64,000 nt of DNA from an uncultured Lachnospiraceae bacterium (GTDB lineage: Bacteria; Bacillota; Clostridia; Lachnospirales; Lachnospiraceae). Each line of letters begins with the position of its first letter. Within the stretch, counting starts at the first letter, position 1. The translations under genes were made by a program, and so were the position numbers. The notes beneath the pieces were generated by a model, which was not told where the DNA came from, made no database searches, and saw nothing but the letters and a program-made list of their open reading frames with translations. Shown one piece after another: positions 36,901-45,119 of the stretch. The stretch covers positions 124,001 through 188,000 of the forward strand of contig CAJTTT010000001.1 of the NCBI GenBank assembly GCA_910579285.1, read 5' to 3'.

Positions 36901-39243
36901 TTCGGCAGTGATGGTGATGGTTACGTTATTCTCTGCCGTCACGATAAACTTGTGGAACAGTGCGCCCTTTGTAAATCCTTCGAGAGCCGCCGCATCGCCA
37001 ACGTCGATTTTCTCTGTGATTTCGTCAAGCTTGCAGTTGTCAAGAGCGGATGCGGTGATGGTCAGGCTGGCGCCTTCTGTCACTTCTACTTCCACGCCGC
37101 CGTCTGCAGCGTCAGACTCTACTGTCTGTGTACCCTGCTTCAGGACTACATTAACATCTTCCTCGTCATAGAGTACGGTAATTTTCTTCTTGCTCTCGGT
37201 CTCTGTAATGACAATCGTGTCATCTGTTCCGAGTAAAGCTGCGGCGAGAGAGTAGGTATATACAGTCTTGCCGTCTTTTTTCTCGACATCGACAGGCTTT
37301 ACCTCATTGCTGGTAGAGTAGTTAACGGTCGGTGTGTAAGGGCCGTCAGCGGTAATGGTAAAATCTACATCCTTAACGCCGACTGCCAGGTTATACTTAT
37401 TCTCGTTCTGTTCATCCTGAGTAACCTTCTCCGGCACCTCAGTGACTGCGAGAGTCATATGCTCAGCCGCGCTGCCATCAAAGGTAACCGTATTGGCCGT
37501 CTCAAGCGCTTTTCTTTCCGTTGTTACGGTCAACGCAGCGAGTTCGCCCTTGGTCAGCTCAAGAACATAGGTGCCCTCGGTCTCTGTCTCGAGCGCTGTA
37601 TCGCCAAGCTTAACCGGGTCTGTCTCCGCAAGCTCGTAGTGAGTGTCTACTGTCAAAACAGCTTTCACCTTGGCATTACGGGTAATCACGGGATTGTCTG
37701 CGGGCAGGGTTGCATTCAGCACAGGAGTGTCCGCTTCCGTTCCGTCGTCTGCAACGGTTACGGCAGCCGTAACGGAGCCTTCGTCACCTACCACATTCAT
37801 TTCCAGCTGGTAGCACTGTGTCTGATCCAGCTCTGTTGCAACGGTGATTGCAATGTTTTCGTTGGTTGCAGTGAAAGAGTATACGGTGTCGTCACCCTCG
37901 CCTGCTTTCTTGACAGCTACATCCTTGTTGGACGTCGTCTTTGCCGTAACAGCTGTTACCTTAAAGAACTCGTTTGCCTCTACCTTAAACTCAAATGTCT
38001 TGTCTTCCTCGACTTCAACACCTGATCCGATGGCAACATAACTGCCTTCGGCATTCTTATAGGTAAGGGACTTCACATTGGTGTTTGCTGCCATTGTAAT
38101 GTTGGATTTACCGACATTGCGCACTTCCACCTTAACGGTAACGCCACCCTTGGCTTTTACATCGCCCTCGGATATGGTGTATTTTCCGTCTTTCGGTTCA
38201 ACCGGGGTTGTCTGTGTAGAGCTATCGCCATAGAAGACAGCGGCCTTCAGAGTGCCCAGTCCCTCCAGTGTGAAGGTCAGGTCTGTATCCTTGGGAACGG
38301 CATAGGTCTTAGCCCCTTCCTCGCCGGAGGAAGTTACCTCTGCGCCCCATACAACTTTGACTGCATCAAGCGCGGTCTGTTCAATTGTTTCTCCAGCAGC
38401 GGCCTCTACTTTGGATTTCACTTCGTAGCTGGTTTTCTCCACTTCGATTGTGACTGTGGTATCCGCTGTGATTTCACCAATAACATAGACGCCATCCGCA
38501 TCAGCTGTTATCGGTGTATTACCAACTTTCACGGCAGCCTCATAACCTGCTTCAACAGGAACTTTCAGTTTGAGAACGCTGCCATGCGCTACAGCCGCAA
38601 TCGATCCAGTGCAGTTGTTGGTGACTTCTGCATCGCCGATACCGTAAGTAACGCTGCCCTTTATGCCTGCGGCATTGTAGCCGTCAACGGTGACAGTGTA
38701 GGTTTTGGCTTCGGTTTCAGCGAAGATAACCATACCATTTGCAAATTCGGTCTCCGCATCGTTCAGGCTGATTTTCCACTGATTCTCTCCATCGCCCGTT
38801 GTCGCTGATTTTACAGCTTCAGCGAAATCTTCCGCATTTTTGTCTTTATATTTTACAGCGGTGACGCTCTTTCCTGTGCCCGGCGTAACTGTTACAACGA
38901 ACTCAGTTGCTGTTTCCTCGATCGTATCGGGAAGCGTGATTGTATATTCGCCGTTCTCACCATTTCGCACTTCGATATTTGCCAGGCCAAAAGTCATAGG
39001 CATTATATCGTCAAATCCCATCGTGGATGCATCGGAATCAGGCGCAGCGGGAGTCTCAGCGGGAAGTTCCGCATCGTCTTCTACGGTCTCATCCGCTGCT
39101 TCTTCTCCTGCATTGTCTTCGCCAATAACAGGTGTTTCATTATCGCCCGAGGGATTCTCTGTTCCCTCCACGTCTTCTGGCTTCTGCTCGTCATCTGTAG
39201 AAGTTTCGGGCGTTTCGCCTGTCTCCCCCACAACACTGTACAA
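30964..39243 (-). CDS. Giant Ig-like surface protein (about 2,760 aa)
   Basis: A modular beta-rich protein. The first about 90 residues are very acidic and Pro/Thr-rich (ETGETPETSTDDEQKPEDVE...), resembling the linker that follows a signal peptide in secreted clostridial proteins. Many Ig-like/BIG2-type modules follow (for example ASRATIVITVVRGVEEISL), and the C-terminus is IPGEEPTEPGASEGN. No LPxTG signal, membrane anchor, S-layer homology or choline-binding repeat is seen. The frame begins after a TAG at 39255-39253; the only start-like codon is TTG 39243, with no ribosome site and no signal peptide. It is a paralogue of the frame at 1-3796. Inference: an adhesin- or scaffold-like protein whose secretion signal is missing or supplied elsewhere. 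Confidence 0.8.
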   Translation of the reverse strand: MYSVVGETGETPETSTDDEQKPEDVEGTENPSGDNETPVIGEDNAGEEAADETVEDDAELPAETPAAPDSDASTMGFDDIMPMTFGLANIEVRNGENGEYTITLPDTIEETATEFVVTVTPGTGKSVTAVKYKDKNAEDFAEAVKSATTGDGENQWKISLNDAETEFANGMVIFAETEAKTYTVTVDGYNAAGIKGSVTYGIGDAEVTNNCTGSIAAVAHGSVLKLKVPVEAGYEAAVKVGNTPITADADGVYVIGEITADTTVTIEVEKTSYEVKSKVEAAAGETIEQTALDAVKVVWGAEVTSSGEEGAKTYAVPKDTDLTFTLEGLGTLKAAVFYGDSSTQTTPVEPKDGKYTISEGDVKAKGGVTVKVEVRNVGKSNITMAANTNVKSLTYKNAEGSYVAIGSGVEVEEDKTFEFKVEANEFFKVTAVTAKTTSNKDVAVKKAGEGDDTVYSFTATNENIAITVATELDQTQCYQLEMNVVGDEGSVTAAVTVADDGTEADTPVLNATLPADNPVITRNAKVKAVLTVDTHYELAETDPVKLGDTALETETEGTYVLELTKGELAALTVTTERKALETANTVTFDGSAAEHMTLAVTEVPEKVTQDEQNENKYNLAVGVKDVDFTITADGPYTPTVNYSTSNEVKPVDVEKKDGKTVYTYSLAAALLGTDDTIVITETESKKKITVLYDEEDVNVVLKQGTQTVESDAADGGVEVEVTEGASLTITASALDNCKLDEITEKIDVGDAAALEGFTKGALFHKFIVTAENNVTITITAEKLLSVQPLKDVDNNAALTLNKSKKYDVRYDGTYEAVVKSGTAPLALQKVELKKGTALVPQTTEEGGKNWSTTFKAGDTSAQITLAEGLAGAECTLLLYDSAEEGAQPVASYALKVSSVLVDKDVKINNGKDIAQTADTTVSYKVDVTKNADVNELKFEVPTGDANKDVVKTAAIVNGMLQITTGYGAGESTELKVYTGSDNAKEYIQKDGKDLTVKVTASALLEATKFQPAVKQVSSTDVSLTLSLGAKGVAAPANGKVYYEVKLTPSYVAADHADKLLETVPVQYIEKKGDAQEATIYVGAKGTAMQPQYGTGAACQYGIAVRLVHSDSEAVNGTEIAAANLKGAGKAFEKEAAKDFATKTPAYETKLSLKKGVTTVYTGQQDVIAATPQFSKETTYMVIPSASDITMGMTGDELLDVAIEDNKLVVSADSDTKLGKHTVQVMATTTAGDTMYASRATIVITVVRGVEEISLNVPTDSIYYADKAVTLKTTVDYNGSRDDANPKDSVPKSKKVEYKLVDATVTEAGLSTLESINGAAEAAVVKDGVKIDKSGKISVPKNYKVTADSKFKVLVKAADFKESTVCDLSDEITITRDYMQIAKALIVKKNGSRYDVIDADGKEVESTVLNGAQMMAFEAGLPTKTSYTQADLDNYQIKNNLTFTSGSKKAVEIDAEGKITVYAPAKKVKLTVAPADGSAADKKVNTTKVITTTIKYDDVSELGLEIAKINLADGDNTREQTFSVDKVEGAPANEAREISYNDSSTATFALALKNKNEAVWENATFFTDYKLSVKKGKVLNVYKEGGCITTLIAANDKVTTVELTYKVYNEKTTKYDSVKKTYNLVNTGFTAVMDAKTKAPKVAFRDKRSTIQSNYTTTDKTLPRWIDEDGKEQAGSRYIGFNLLSPGKDYPLDFESGKDAEGNDLYVKVDVDWSVMTAKNAETLAALAESITPQGYQKLNSNGNYGGYVQMDFDNDAVLTPGSYKLKVSVGTVDNNRDFVPAAQPAAITIKVAKDKALAFKPTTSYKISAKDNGYAVLTGKGSYDSVIFSNLQNDNVIGKAKGFENDFTKYFELTKDSSGNDILKLKDDCFKDGKLVDIPKEHLTGYVTYEAGYQYTPEASKIKGTVKITVKLEDKTKYAVTNATADLAANAVANVTVSSNKKPVTIAYALVKEADKGTWQVVVKNQQAAWTPSLAVNSSVISLQHTDAMTDKSAKVTLLVIPAGSYYEAKVASAATDEAKKAIITAYGVEIKTTIALNDLTSEKTNKRVAVDKANLTQKFTAENEERNGAASGYDATNDNYWITVPYAELYDNATAQITEIKTVEEKYQDMISFSKADGEKAFFITMNKNTFLAKVAEKEGDYYTVKTVNGNKIYTPKAFTVNAQVCYGSGETVPSDKFAFKLTMPAYPKITASEYPSDYEAAVTRITELAAEISESIADNMQKYNYYYMQKLTGAELDQSVKDHVKKHLEDHIRGYVGDDSGIDMRNIQSAMTVDNGTYKAPSTTATGFVKVTVNFTNGKKENDKQEMSVDFDVNLAPFSATANDVKTAVETFLDNAKITNKTTEASLLADLKAYMAEKVVYNTSKIRYTITAFDLVEAEVGTAGSLAVKIEIYDLTTSAKPAVVDKTGDGDKLTITALRNPTDVVDAVKAAVGVTGDSASATITALTASNNAAKTRKEVEDAAKEAIGADPYVAAFAKKEGGEEDDFTFVPAGKETAGKFSFTLLVKNEDGTELADDAGKITLTEQEISAIPNLLTLDEAETKVKAWIEANTLGEDENAGDSSNTKVLKNDVTEAVILNAMKSDAVNGVPENSLITVSLNGFKANNATVTRSGSVFCKVLLTDGGDATKTVTLKVLIPTLPQTEAQAVAVIKEAVEKAVESGAIVVTNETQNGDETVTQRIMTVAQKAAGLRPNTFDISVKADAGLTITPPSGQTAGKATITLVVKTKGAEGNGTDCEIEIAIPGEEPTEPGASEGN

Positions 39244-39347
39244 ATAATTGACCTAATAAGTCAAGAGTGCGATTTTGCTGGATTTTTACAAAAAAAGGGG
39301 CGGTATACAGAAAATGCAGAAGCAAAATTCCGTACAGACCACCCGAT

Positions 39348-39459
39348 TTGTCGCTAATCTGTTCTTAATTCATTTTTTAAAGAAATCGAAGAGTCCGCAT
39401 GTATGCTTGTATGGCAACGGTTCCGATCCAGAAAAATTTGTCACTAATCTGTCGCTAAT
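39348..39459 (-). repeat. Two pairs of 11-bp direct repeats upstream of giant gene 2
   Basis: Same units as at 3900-4009: 39348-39358 and 39359-39369 (proximal), 39438-39448 and 39449-39459 (distal), the pairs lying 90 bp apart. The proximal pair is about 105 bp from the frame start, as in giant gene 1. Between it and the frame is an imperfect inverted repeat (CGGGTGGTCTGTAC / GTATACCGCCC). Closer in is a TTGAC-7-GTCAA palindrome. No other gene is seen in 39244-39522. Confidence 0.8.
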
Positions 39460-39522
39460 ATGCAATGGCAGATTGAATAACACCTGTTTTTGCCATGTAC
39501 TGAATTTCGTCAATAACAGATG

Positions 39523-40515
39523 CTATTTTGACGCTTCGCTGCCTACCCGGTTAACCAGAGGAAGACCGTTTTCCAACGCATAAGCGTTTTCCAGCGTCAC
39601 TTTGGCAATCGCCTGCATGGCTTCTCTTGTAAAAAAACCCATATGAGAAGTGATCAGTACGTTCGGGAAGGTCATCAGTCTGGCTAGGTTTTTGTCCCGC
39701 ATAATCTCATTGGACTTATCCTCATAAAAAATGCCTTCCTCCTCCTCGTACACATCCAGGCCGACACCGCCGAACTTACCGTCCACAAGGCCGTCAATCA
39801 GCGCGTCCGTATCAATCAGCGCACCGCGGGAAGTGTTAACCAGATACACGCCGGTCTTCATTTTACTGATCGTGTCGGCGTTGACCAGATGCTTCGTGTC
39901 GGAAGTCAGCGGACAGTGCAGGGATATCACATCGGACCGCTCCATGAGTTCCTGTACCGATACATATTCCACGTCCAGCTCTTTGTTGGGATAAGGGTCA
40001 TAGGCCAGCACTTCCATACCGAATCCTTTGCAAATGCGGATCATGGCCTGACCGATTTTTCCTGTTCCCACGATGCCGGCTGTCTTGCGGTAAAGATCCA
40101 CGCCCATAAGGCCATGCAGGCTCATATTAAATTCCCTCGTTCTGTTGTAGGCTTTGTGGGTATAGCGGTTTACGGTCAACAGCATGGACATGGCAAACTC
40201 GGCTACCGCCTCCGGAGAGTAGCTGGGCACACGCAGAACCTGTATTTTGTCTTCGGCAGCTCTCATATCCACATGATTGAATCCGGCGCTGCGCAGAAGA
40301 ATGGCTTTTACATGCATGTCATAGAGCTGTTTGATCATTTCTGCATTCACATAGTCATTCACAAAAATACACACTGCATCAAAGCCTTGTGCCAGAGAAA
40401 CGGTTTCCTCGTGAAAGGGCGCCTCATAAAAACGGATCTCGAACCCATACTCCTTTCCCATAGGCTCGAACCAGATTCTGTCATAGGGTTTTGTGCTAAA
40501 AAAAGCAATTTTCAT
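39523..40515 (-). CDS. ldhA: D-lactate dehydrogenase-type 2-hydroxyacid dehydrogenase
   Basis: It probably reduces pyruvate to D-lactate with NADH, a fermentative electron sink alongside the PFL locus. It is 330 aa. The Rossmann motif is GTGKIGQAMIRICKGFGM followed by an Asp in LAYDPYP, indicating an NAD preference. Catalytic residues: Arg in VNTSRGALID, Glu in LDVYEEEEG, His in ITSHMGFF. LLRSAGFNHVDM is typical of D-LDH. GGAGG lies 6 nt before the ATG. A related 2-hydroxyacid specificity cannot be excluded. Confidence 0.92.
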   Translation of the reverse strand: MKIAFFSTKPYDRIWFEPMGKEYGFEIRFYEAPFHEETVSLAQGFDAVCIFVNDYVNAEMIKQLYDMHVKAILLRSAGFNHVDMRAAEDKIQVLRVPSYSPEAVAEFAMSMLLTVNRYTHKAYNRTREFNMSLHGLMGVDLYRKTAGIVGTGKIGQAMIRICKGFGMEVLAYDPYPNKELDVEYVSVQELMERSDVISLHCPLTSDTKHLVNADTISKMKTGVYLVNTSRGALIDTDALIDGLVDGKFGGVGLDVYEEEEGIFYEDKSNEIMRDKNLARLMTFPNVLITSHMGFFTREAMQAIAKVTLENAYALENGLPLVNRVGSEASK

Positions 40516-40622
40516 GTTTTACCTCCATTCTGAAACTTACCATCGCGTATATAGTATATACAAAAAACCGCTTTACCATCCCGGTGTCAGCGGTTATCTG
40601 TCTCATTTCTGACTCTGCTTAT

Positions 40623-40982
40623 CTAGGAAGTCAGATTGTCAAAAAAATCGCTTATACTTTTTTTCAGGCTCTCGAAAAAGCCTTCTTTCGCGCCTTCCAC
40701 GGCACTCTCCATCGCATTTTCAATGGCTTCGTCAGCCTGCGCTACGACATCGCCCAGTTTCTCATCGGCCTGTTCCACAACATCGCCCAGCTTTTCTTCC
40801 GCCTGCGCTGCCGCGGCGGAACCGTATTCTTCATACATGTCCTTTACCTGGTCCACAAATTCCCCGGTCCCAGCGCTGACGTCCTCGATGGTGGGCGGCT
40901 CTCCATCGTTTGGCTGGATAAACGCGAGATAAGCCACACACAAAATCGCCAGCAGGCAAAGTATACTAAAAATTTTTTTCAT
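40623..40982 (-). CDS. Small membrane-anchored Ala/Glu-rich helical protein
   Basis: A 119-aa protein. The N-terminal hydrophobic segment (IFSILCLLAILCVAYLAFI) is a signal anchor. An acidic linker follows, then amphipathic repeats, including AEEKLGDVVEQADEKLGDVV with an 11-residue period (LGDVVEQADEK / LGDVVAQADEA). The helix ends in SLKKSISDFFDNL. The repeats resemble YtxH/apolipoprotein-like stress helices. The function is unknown. It lies between the hydrolase and ldhA genes on the same strand. Confidence 0.75.
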   Translation of the reverse strand: MKKIFSILCLLAILCVAYLAFIQPNDGEPPTIEDVSAGTGEFVDQVKDMYEEYGSAAAAQAEEKLGDVVEQADEKLGDVVAQADEAIENAMESAVEGAKEGFFESLKKSISDFFDNLTS

Positions 40983-41050
40983 TATTTTCCCTCATCCTGG
41001 AGCATTTTATGCCGGGAAGAGCGGGCAGAAGCTCAAATTCTGCGCAGCGC

Positions 41051-41989
41051 TCAAGTGACATTCTGCAATACAAAACGGTAAATATCCCCATATACGTTCT
41101 GGCGGTCTTTCTCATTTAATATTTCATGTCTGTCACCGGGATACAGCTTTAACTGTACATGCTCCATGCCAAGCGCCTCAAAGGAATGGAACACCTTTTC
41201 CACGCTCTTTCCAAAATCACCTACCGGGTCGTCCTGCCCGGATACCATCAGAATGGGAAGGCCTTTTGGCATCTGTGCAAGTTTTTTCTCATCGTAAAGG
41301 TTTAAAATCAGTCGCATCAATGTCTGGAAGCCGTTGGCTGTGAAGACAAAATTGCAAAGTGGGTCTGACTGAAATTCTTTCACATTCTCGGGATTTACAC
41401 TGACCCAGTGGCCGGAATCATTGGGGCCTGCCTGGAATTTCAGATTGTAGACGCCAAAGAGCGCCTTGTCCATGCCGTGACAGACGTATTTAGGGCCAAA
41501 AAGCGCACTCAAAAGAGACGCCTGCAACCAGCCAAACCGCACGGCATGCTTTGGCGACATGCCTGTTCCCATGATAACCGCTCCATCAATGCCGTTTCCG
41601 TAACGCATCAGATAATTGCGCAGGATAAAGGAACCCATGCTGTGTCCCAAAATAATATAGGGTACACCGGGGTACTGCTCCTGCATCATCTTTTTCAGAC
41701 GGTGTTCATCCCGCACGAGCACCGTGGCAGGGTCGTCCTTACAAAAATACCCGTACAGCTCGCCGTCCTTAACTGACAGTCCGTGGCCCAGATGGTCGTC
41801 ACCTACTACGAGCACGCCTTTTCCGGCCATGAACCGGGCAAAGTCTTCATAACGGCCGATATGTTCCGTCATACCGTGTATGATCTGTAAAATGCAGATA
41901 GGCTGCCCTGTCTCCGGGAGCCATTTCACTGTATGCAGTTTATGTTCGCCGTCCCGGGAGGCAAAGTAAAATTCCTCTTTTTCTATCAT
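41051..41989 (-). CDS. Alpha/beta hydrolase, monoacylglycerol lipase/lysophospholipase type
   Basis: A serine hydrolase probably acting on mono- or lysolipids. It is about 312 aa. Oxyanion motif IIHGMTEHIGRYEDFA, nucleophile elbow ILGHSMGSFI, acid in MVSGQDDPVGDFG and His in YPGDRHEILNE. These match the COG2267 family. ATG 41989 is chosen because AAGGAGA lies 3-4 nt upstream; the longer frame start at 42007 has no site. It follows metG by about 120 bp on the same strand and has no signal peptide. Confidence 0.9.
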   Translation of the reverse strand: MIEKEEFYFASRDGEHKLHTVKWLPETGQPICILQIIHGMTEHIGRYEDFARFMAGKGVLVVGDDHLGHGLSVKDGELYGYFCKDDPATVLVRDEHRLKKMMQEQYPGVPYIILGHSMGSFILRNYLMRYGNGIDGAVIMGTGMSPKHAVRFGWLQASLLSALFGPKYVCHGMDKALFGVYNLKFQAGPNDSGHWVSVNPENVKEFQSDPLCNFVFTANGFQTLMRLILNLYDEKKLAQMPKGLPILMVSGQDDPVGDFGKSVEKVFHSFEALGMEHVQLKLYPGDRHEILNEKDRQNVYGDIYRFVLQNVT

Positions 41990-42109
41990 GGTTCTCCTTA
42001 TAATCAATCCGCCCGAATGGTGGAATACCTACGGGGCAGCGATGCCATTCTATTTTATCATCCGGCAGCCGCACCATTTACGGCAGCCGGATCATTTGAA
42101 ATCAGTGGA

Positions 42110-44137
42110 TTAACAGATTTCCGCGCCTGCAGGCATCGGTCTCTCCGGCGTCATCAGCGAGAGCTTTCCTTCCGCATCTTCTGCACAGAGCAGCATGCCT
42201 TCGGACATCATGCCCGCAATTTCTCTGGGCTGTAAGTTTACTAATACCATTACTTTTTTGCCGACCATTTCTTCCGCACTGTAGTGCTGCTTGATGCCGG
42301 ATAAAATCTGGCGCACCTGAGAGCCAACGCGCACTTTGGAACAGAGCAGCTTCTTGGATTTCGGCACCTCCTGGCACTCCAGGATTTCTCCTACCTGGAA
42401 CTGGCACTGATCAAACAGGTCGTAGGTGATGGTTTCCTTCGGTTCGATCTCTATCACATCGGCCGGAGCGTCTGCCTCAGCCGCAGTCTCTTCTGCGATA
42501 CCGGCGGCCTGGTTTCTCTCGGCAAACATGGTTTCCACTTTCTCTAACACCTCTGCGAGATCCTGTCTTGCAAAGAGGATTTCCGGCTTCTGTGTTACCT
42601 GTGTCCCGGAAGGATAGAGGGTGGATGCTGTGACCATATCCCGGTCAGCCGCACATTTTTCCAGCACTGCAAAATCAATCAACGGCGCATTCATCTGTTC
42701 AGAAATGCGCTTCGCGGTTTCCGGCATAAACGGCTCCAGAAGAGAAGCGCCCGCCATAATCGCATTGGAGAGATTGTAGAGCACGGTGGCCAGTCTGTCC
42801 TGTTTCGCTGCATCCTTTGCGAGCGCCCAGGGCATCGTTTCATCAATATATTTGTTGCTGCGCTTAAAGAGCGTAAAAATCTCGGTAATCGCGTCCGCTA
42901 CCCGCAGTTCATCCATCTTTTTCACAACACGGCTGTAGGTGTCTGTCAGAACGCCGAACAGGTCGGCATCCACATCTTCTGCTCCGGCATCCACGCCGGT
43001 CTTTTTATTTTCCACCACGCCGCCGAAGTATTTGTTGCTCATGGAAATGGTGCGGTTTACCAGATTCCCCAGCGTATTGGCCAGGTCAGAATTCATGCGC
43101 TCCACCATCAGATCCCAGGTGATTACGCCGTCATTCTCGAAGGGCATTTCGTGCAGTACAAAATAGCGCACGGCATCCACGCCGAAAAAGCGGATCAGAT
43201 CATCTGCATAAATCACATTTCCTTTGGATTTACTCATCTTGCCGTCTCCCTGCAGAAGCCAGGGATGTCCGAATACCTGCCTGGGAAGAGGCTCGCCCAG
43301 CGCCATCAGGAAAATCGGCCAGTAGATCGTATGGAAACGGATGATGTCCTTGCCGATCAGATGTAGATCCGCAGGCCACAGCTTCTTATACTGCTCCGTG
43401 CTCTCGCCATCCGCCTCATAACCGATCCCGGTGATATAGTTGGTCAGCGCGTCCAGCCATACATAGACGACATGTCTGTTGTCGAAATCTACGGGAATGC
43501 CCCATTTAAAGGAAGTCCTGGATACGCACAGATCCTGCAGGCCCGGCAGGAGGAAATTATTCATCATTTCATTCTTGCGGGACACCGGCTGAATAAATTC
43601 GGGGTGCGCATTGATATGCGCAATCAGCTTGTCCGCATACTTGCTCATCTTAAAGAAGTATGCCTCCTCCTTGGCGGGTTTCACTTCCCTGCCGCAGTCG
43701 GGGCATTTTCCGTCCACAAGCTGGGACTCTGTCCAGAAAGACTCGCAGGGGGTACAGTAAAGCCCCTCATAGGCCCCCTTATAGATATCCCCCTGCTCGT
43801 AGAGCTTTTTAAAGATCTTCTGCACCTGTTTCTCGTGGAAATCGTCGGTGGTGCGGATAAATTTATCGTAGGAGGTGTCCAGCGAATCACAGATTCTGCG
43901 GATTTCTCCCGCTACCTTATCTACATAGGCCTGGGGAGTAACGCCGGTCTCCTCTGCCTTTAATTCAATCTTCTGTCCGTGCTCGTCCGTACCTGTCTGG
44001 AAAAATACGTCATAGCCGTCCTTTCTCTTAAAACGGGCGATGCTGTCCGCCAGCACAATTTCATAGCTGTTGCCGATATGGGGAGTGCCGGAGGTATAGG
44101 CAATCGCCGTTGTAATATAATATTTTCCCTTATTCAT
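42110..44137 (-). CDS. metG: Methionyl-tRNA synthetase
   Basis: It charges tRNA-Met. It is 675 aa. HIGH-type motif AYTSGTPHIGNSYE, zinc knuckle CTPCESFW ... CPDCGREV (one knuckle), KMSKS motif LQGDGKMSKSKGN, anticodon-binding helices, and an appended C-terminal EMAPII/Trbp111-like tRNA-binding OB domain (FQVGEILECQEVPKSKKLLCSKV to the end). GGAAGG precedes the ATG. No T-box leader fits in the 67 bp upstream. Confidence 0.97.
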   Translation of the reverse strand: MNKGKYYITTAIAYTSGTPHIGNSYEIVLADSIARFKRKDGYDVFFQTGTDEHGQKIELKAEETGVTPQAYVDKVAGEIRRICDSLDTSYDKFIRTTDDFHEKQVQKIFKKLYEQGDIYKGAYEGLYCTPCESFWTESQLVDGKCPDCGREVKPAKEEAYFFKMSKYADKLIAHINAHPEFIQPVSRKNEMMNNFLLPGLQDLCVSRTSFKWGIPVDFDNRHVVYVWLDALTNYITGIGYEADGESTEQYKKLWPADLHLIGKDIIRFHTIYWPIFLMALGEPLPRQVFGHPWLLQGDGKMSKSKGNVIYADDLIRFFGVDAVRYFVLHEMPFENDGVITWDLMVERMNSDLANTLGNLVNRTISMSNKYFGGVVENKKTGVDAGAEDVDADLFGVLTDTYSRVVKKMDELRVADAITEIFTLFKRSNKYIDETMPWALAKDAAKQDRLATVLYNLSNAIMAGASLLEPFMPETAKRISEQMNAPLIDFAVLEKCAADRDMVTASTLYPSGTQVTQKPEILFARQDLAEVLEKVETMFAERNQAAGIAEETAAEADAPADVIEIEPKETITYDLFDQCQFQVGEILECQEVPKSKKLLCSKVRVGSQVRQILSGIKQHYSAEEMVGKKVMVLVNLQPREIAGMMSEGMLLCAEDAEGKLSLMTPERPMPAGAEIC

Positions 44138-44204
44138 AACACGCTTCCTTTCCCAATTGCTTCTTAATGATAAAGTCTATCGTAAAGGGGCGTGATTGTC
44201 AATG

Positions 44205-45119
44205 TTACCATTCCTTTAACAGCAGGATAGCGTTAAAGCCGGCCTGGGGACTCTGCACTTTTACTTTTATAGAGGGATGCTGGTTGTTCTGCCAGTAGAA
44301 CATGGAAAACATGGTCCCGGTCACCGCCGAATCGGGCAGATTCGCACCGTCAAAAGTCGCATCCAGAGGCCCGTCAAACACCATCAGCACGGATTTGCCG
44401 GGTGTGAACGTGTAGGGGAGGGTTCCGTGAAAGCCGCCCATCCATCCCCCAACGGTGTTGAAGTTTTGAAAGATGCTGCCCAGATTGCCCGCACCGTCCG
44501 CCGCCGCGGCAGATTTCCCCTTTTCCATATAGGTCTGGTTATCCGTGCCTGTACCTAAAATCAGCTCTCCATTTACCCAGGCGGCAGTTCCGGCGGAAAG
44601 ATTCTCAGGCTTTGCCATTTTGATGTGGAGTTCGGGGAGGTTCTCCGTTCCTCTGTGGGTGGTCATGGTGCCGTCCGCCTTCTGGTACAGTATTGTGCCG
44701 GCGGGATAGCCATAATCCCGCACATCGGATGAAAACCGCTGGCTTGCTGCGATCCCCTCCACAAGAGTGTTGAGATCCAGTGTGAGCGGATCCACGAAAT
44801 CCTTCCCGGAAGGCTCTGTATAGGAGACGCCGATACGTCCGCCGTTCTTCAAAGCCGTGCCCTGTCCCGTGGTAAAAAAGGTGTGCATCTTTCCAAGCTG
44901 CTTTGCCACATTCGCCCGTGTCTGGTCGGCCTGCTCCGCCAGCATATAAAGATCCAGGCTGTTAATCACGACTTCCGAATCGGCGTCTTCATATACGATT
45001 GCGCCGTGGGACTTCAGTCTGCCCGTGATGGGGCCGCCTGTGTCAGATGCCATTGCTGCACTACAGGTTCCTATTGTCAATACAAGCACCGCTGCGGCGG
45101 ATATGATTTTCTTTTTCAT
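44205..45119 (-). CDS. Secreted protein of unknown function
   Basis: A 304-aa protein with a clear signal peptide (MKKKIISAAAVLVLTIGTCS-AAMAS). The mature start contains HGAIVYEDADSEVVINSLDL, which resembles the corresponding segment of the upstream neighbour (AGSIVFENSSGSVGIYAEDI), so the two share a domain. The C-terminal half is Gly- and aromatic-rich (GGWMGGFHGTLPYTFTPG). There is no anchor motif. The start overlaps the end of the preceding gene by 4 bp (ATGA), so translation is coupled. I do not recognise the family; an extracellular appendage or surface component is an inference. Confidence 0.8.
   Translation of the reverse strand: MKKKIISAAAVLVLTIGTCSAAMASDTGGPITGRLKSHGAIVYEDADSEVVINSLDLYMLAEQADQTRANVAKQLGKMHTFFTTGQGTALKNGGRIGVSYTEPSGKDFVDPLTLDLNTLVEGIAASQRFSSDVRDYGYPAGTILYQKADGTMTTHRGTENLPELHIKMAKPENLSAGTAAWVNGELILGTGTDNQTYMEKGKSAAAADGAGNLGSIFQNFNTVGGWMGGFHGTLPYTFTPGKSVLMVFDGPLDATFDGANLPDSAVTGTMFSMFYWQNNQHPSIKVKVQSPQAGFNAILLLKEW

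Noticed and set aside
39275..39583. 102-codon plus-strand frame covering the iterons upstream of giant gene 2
   Set aside because: Its repetitive reading (RFVANLFLI, KFVTNLSLI) simply translates the 11-bp repeats; no ribosome site and it runs into ldhA on the other strand.
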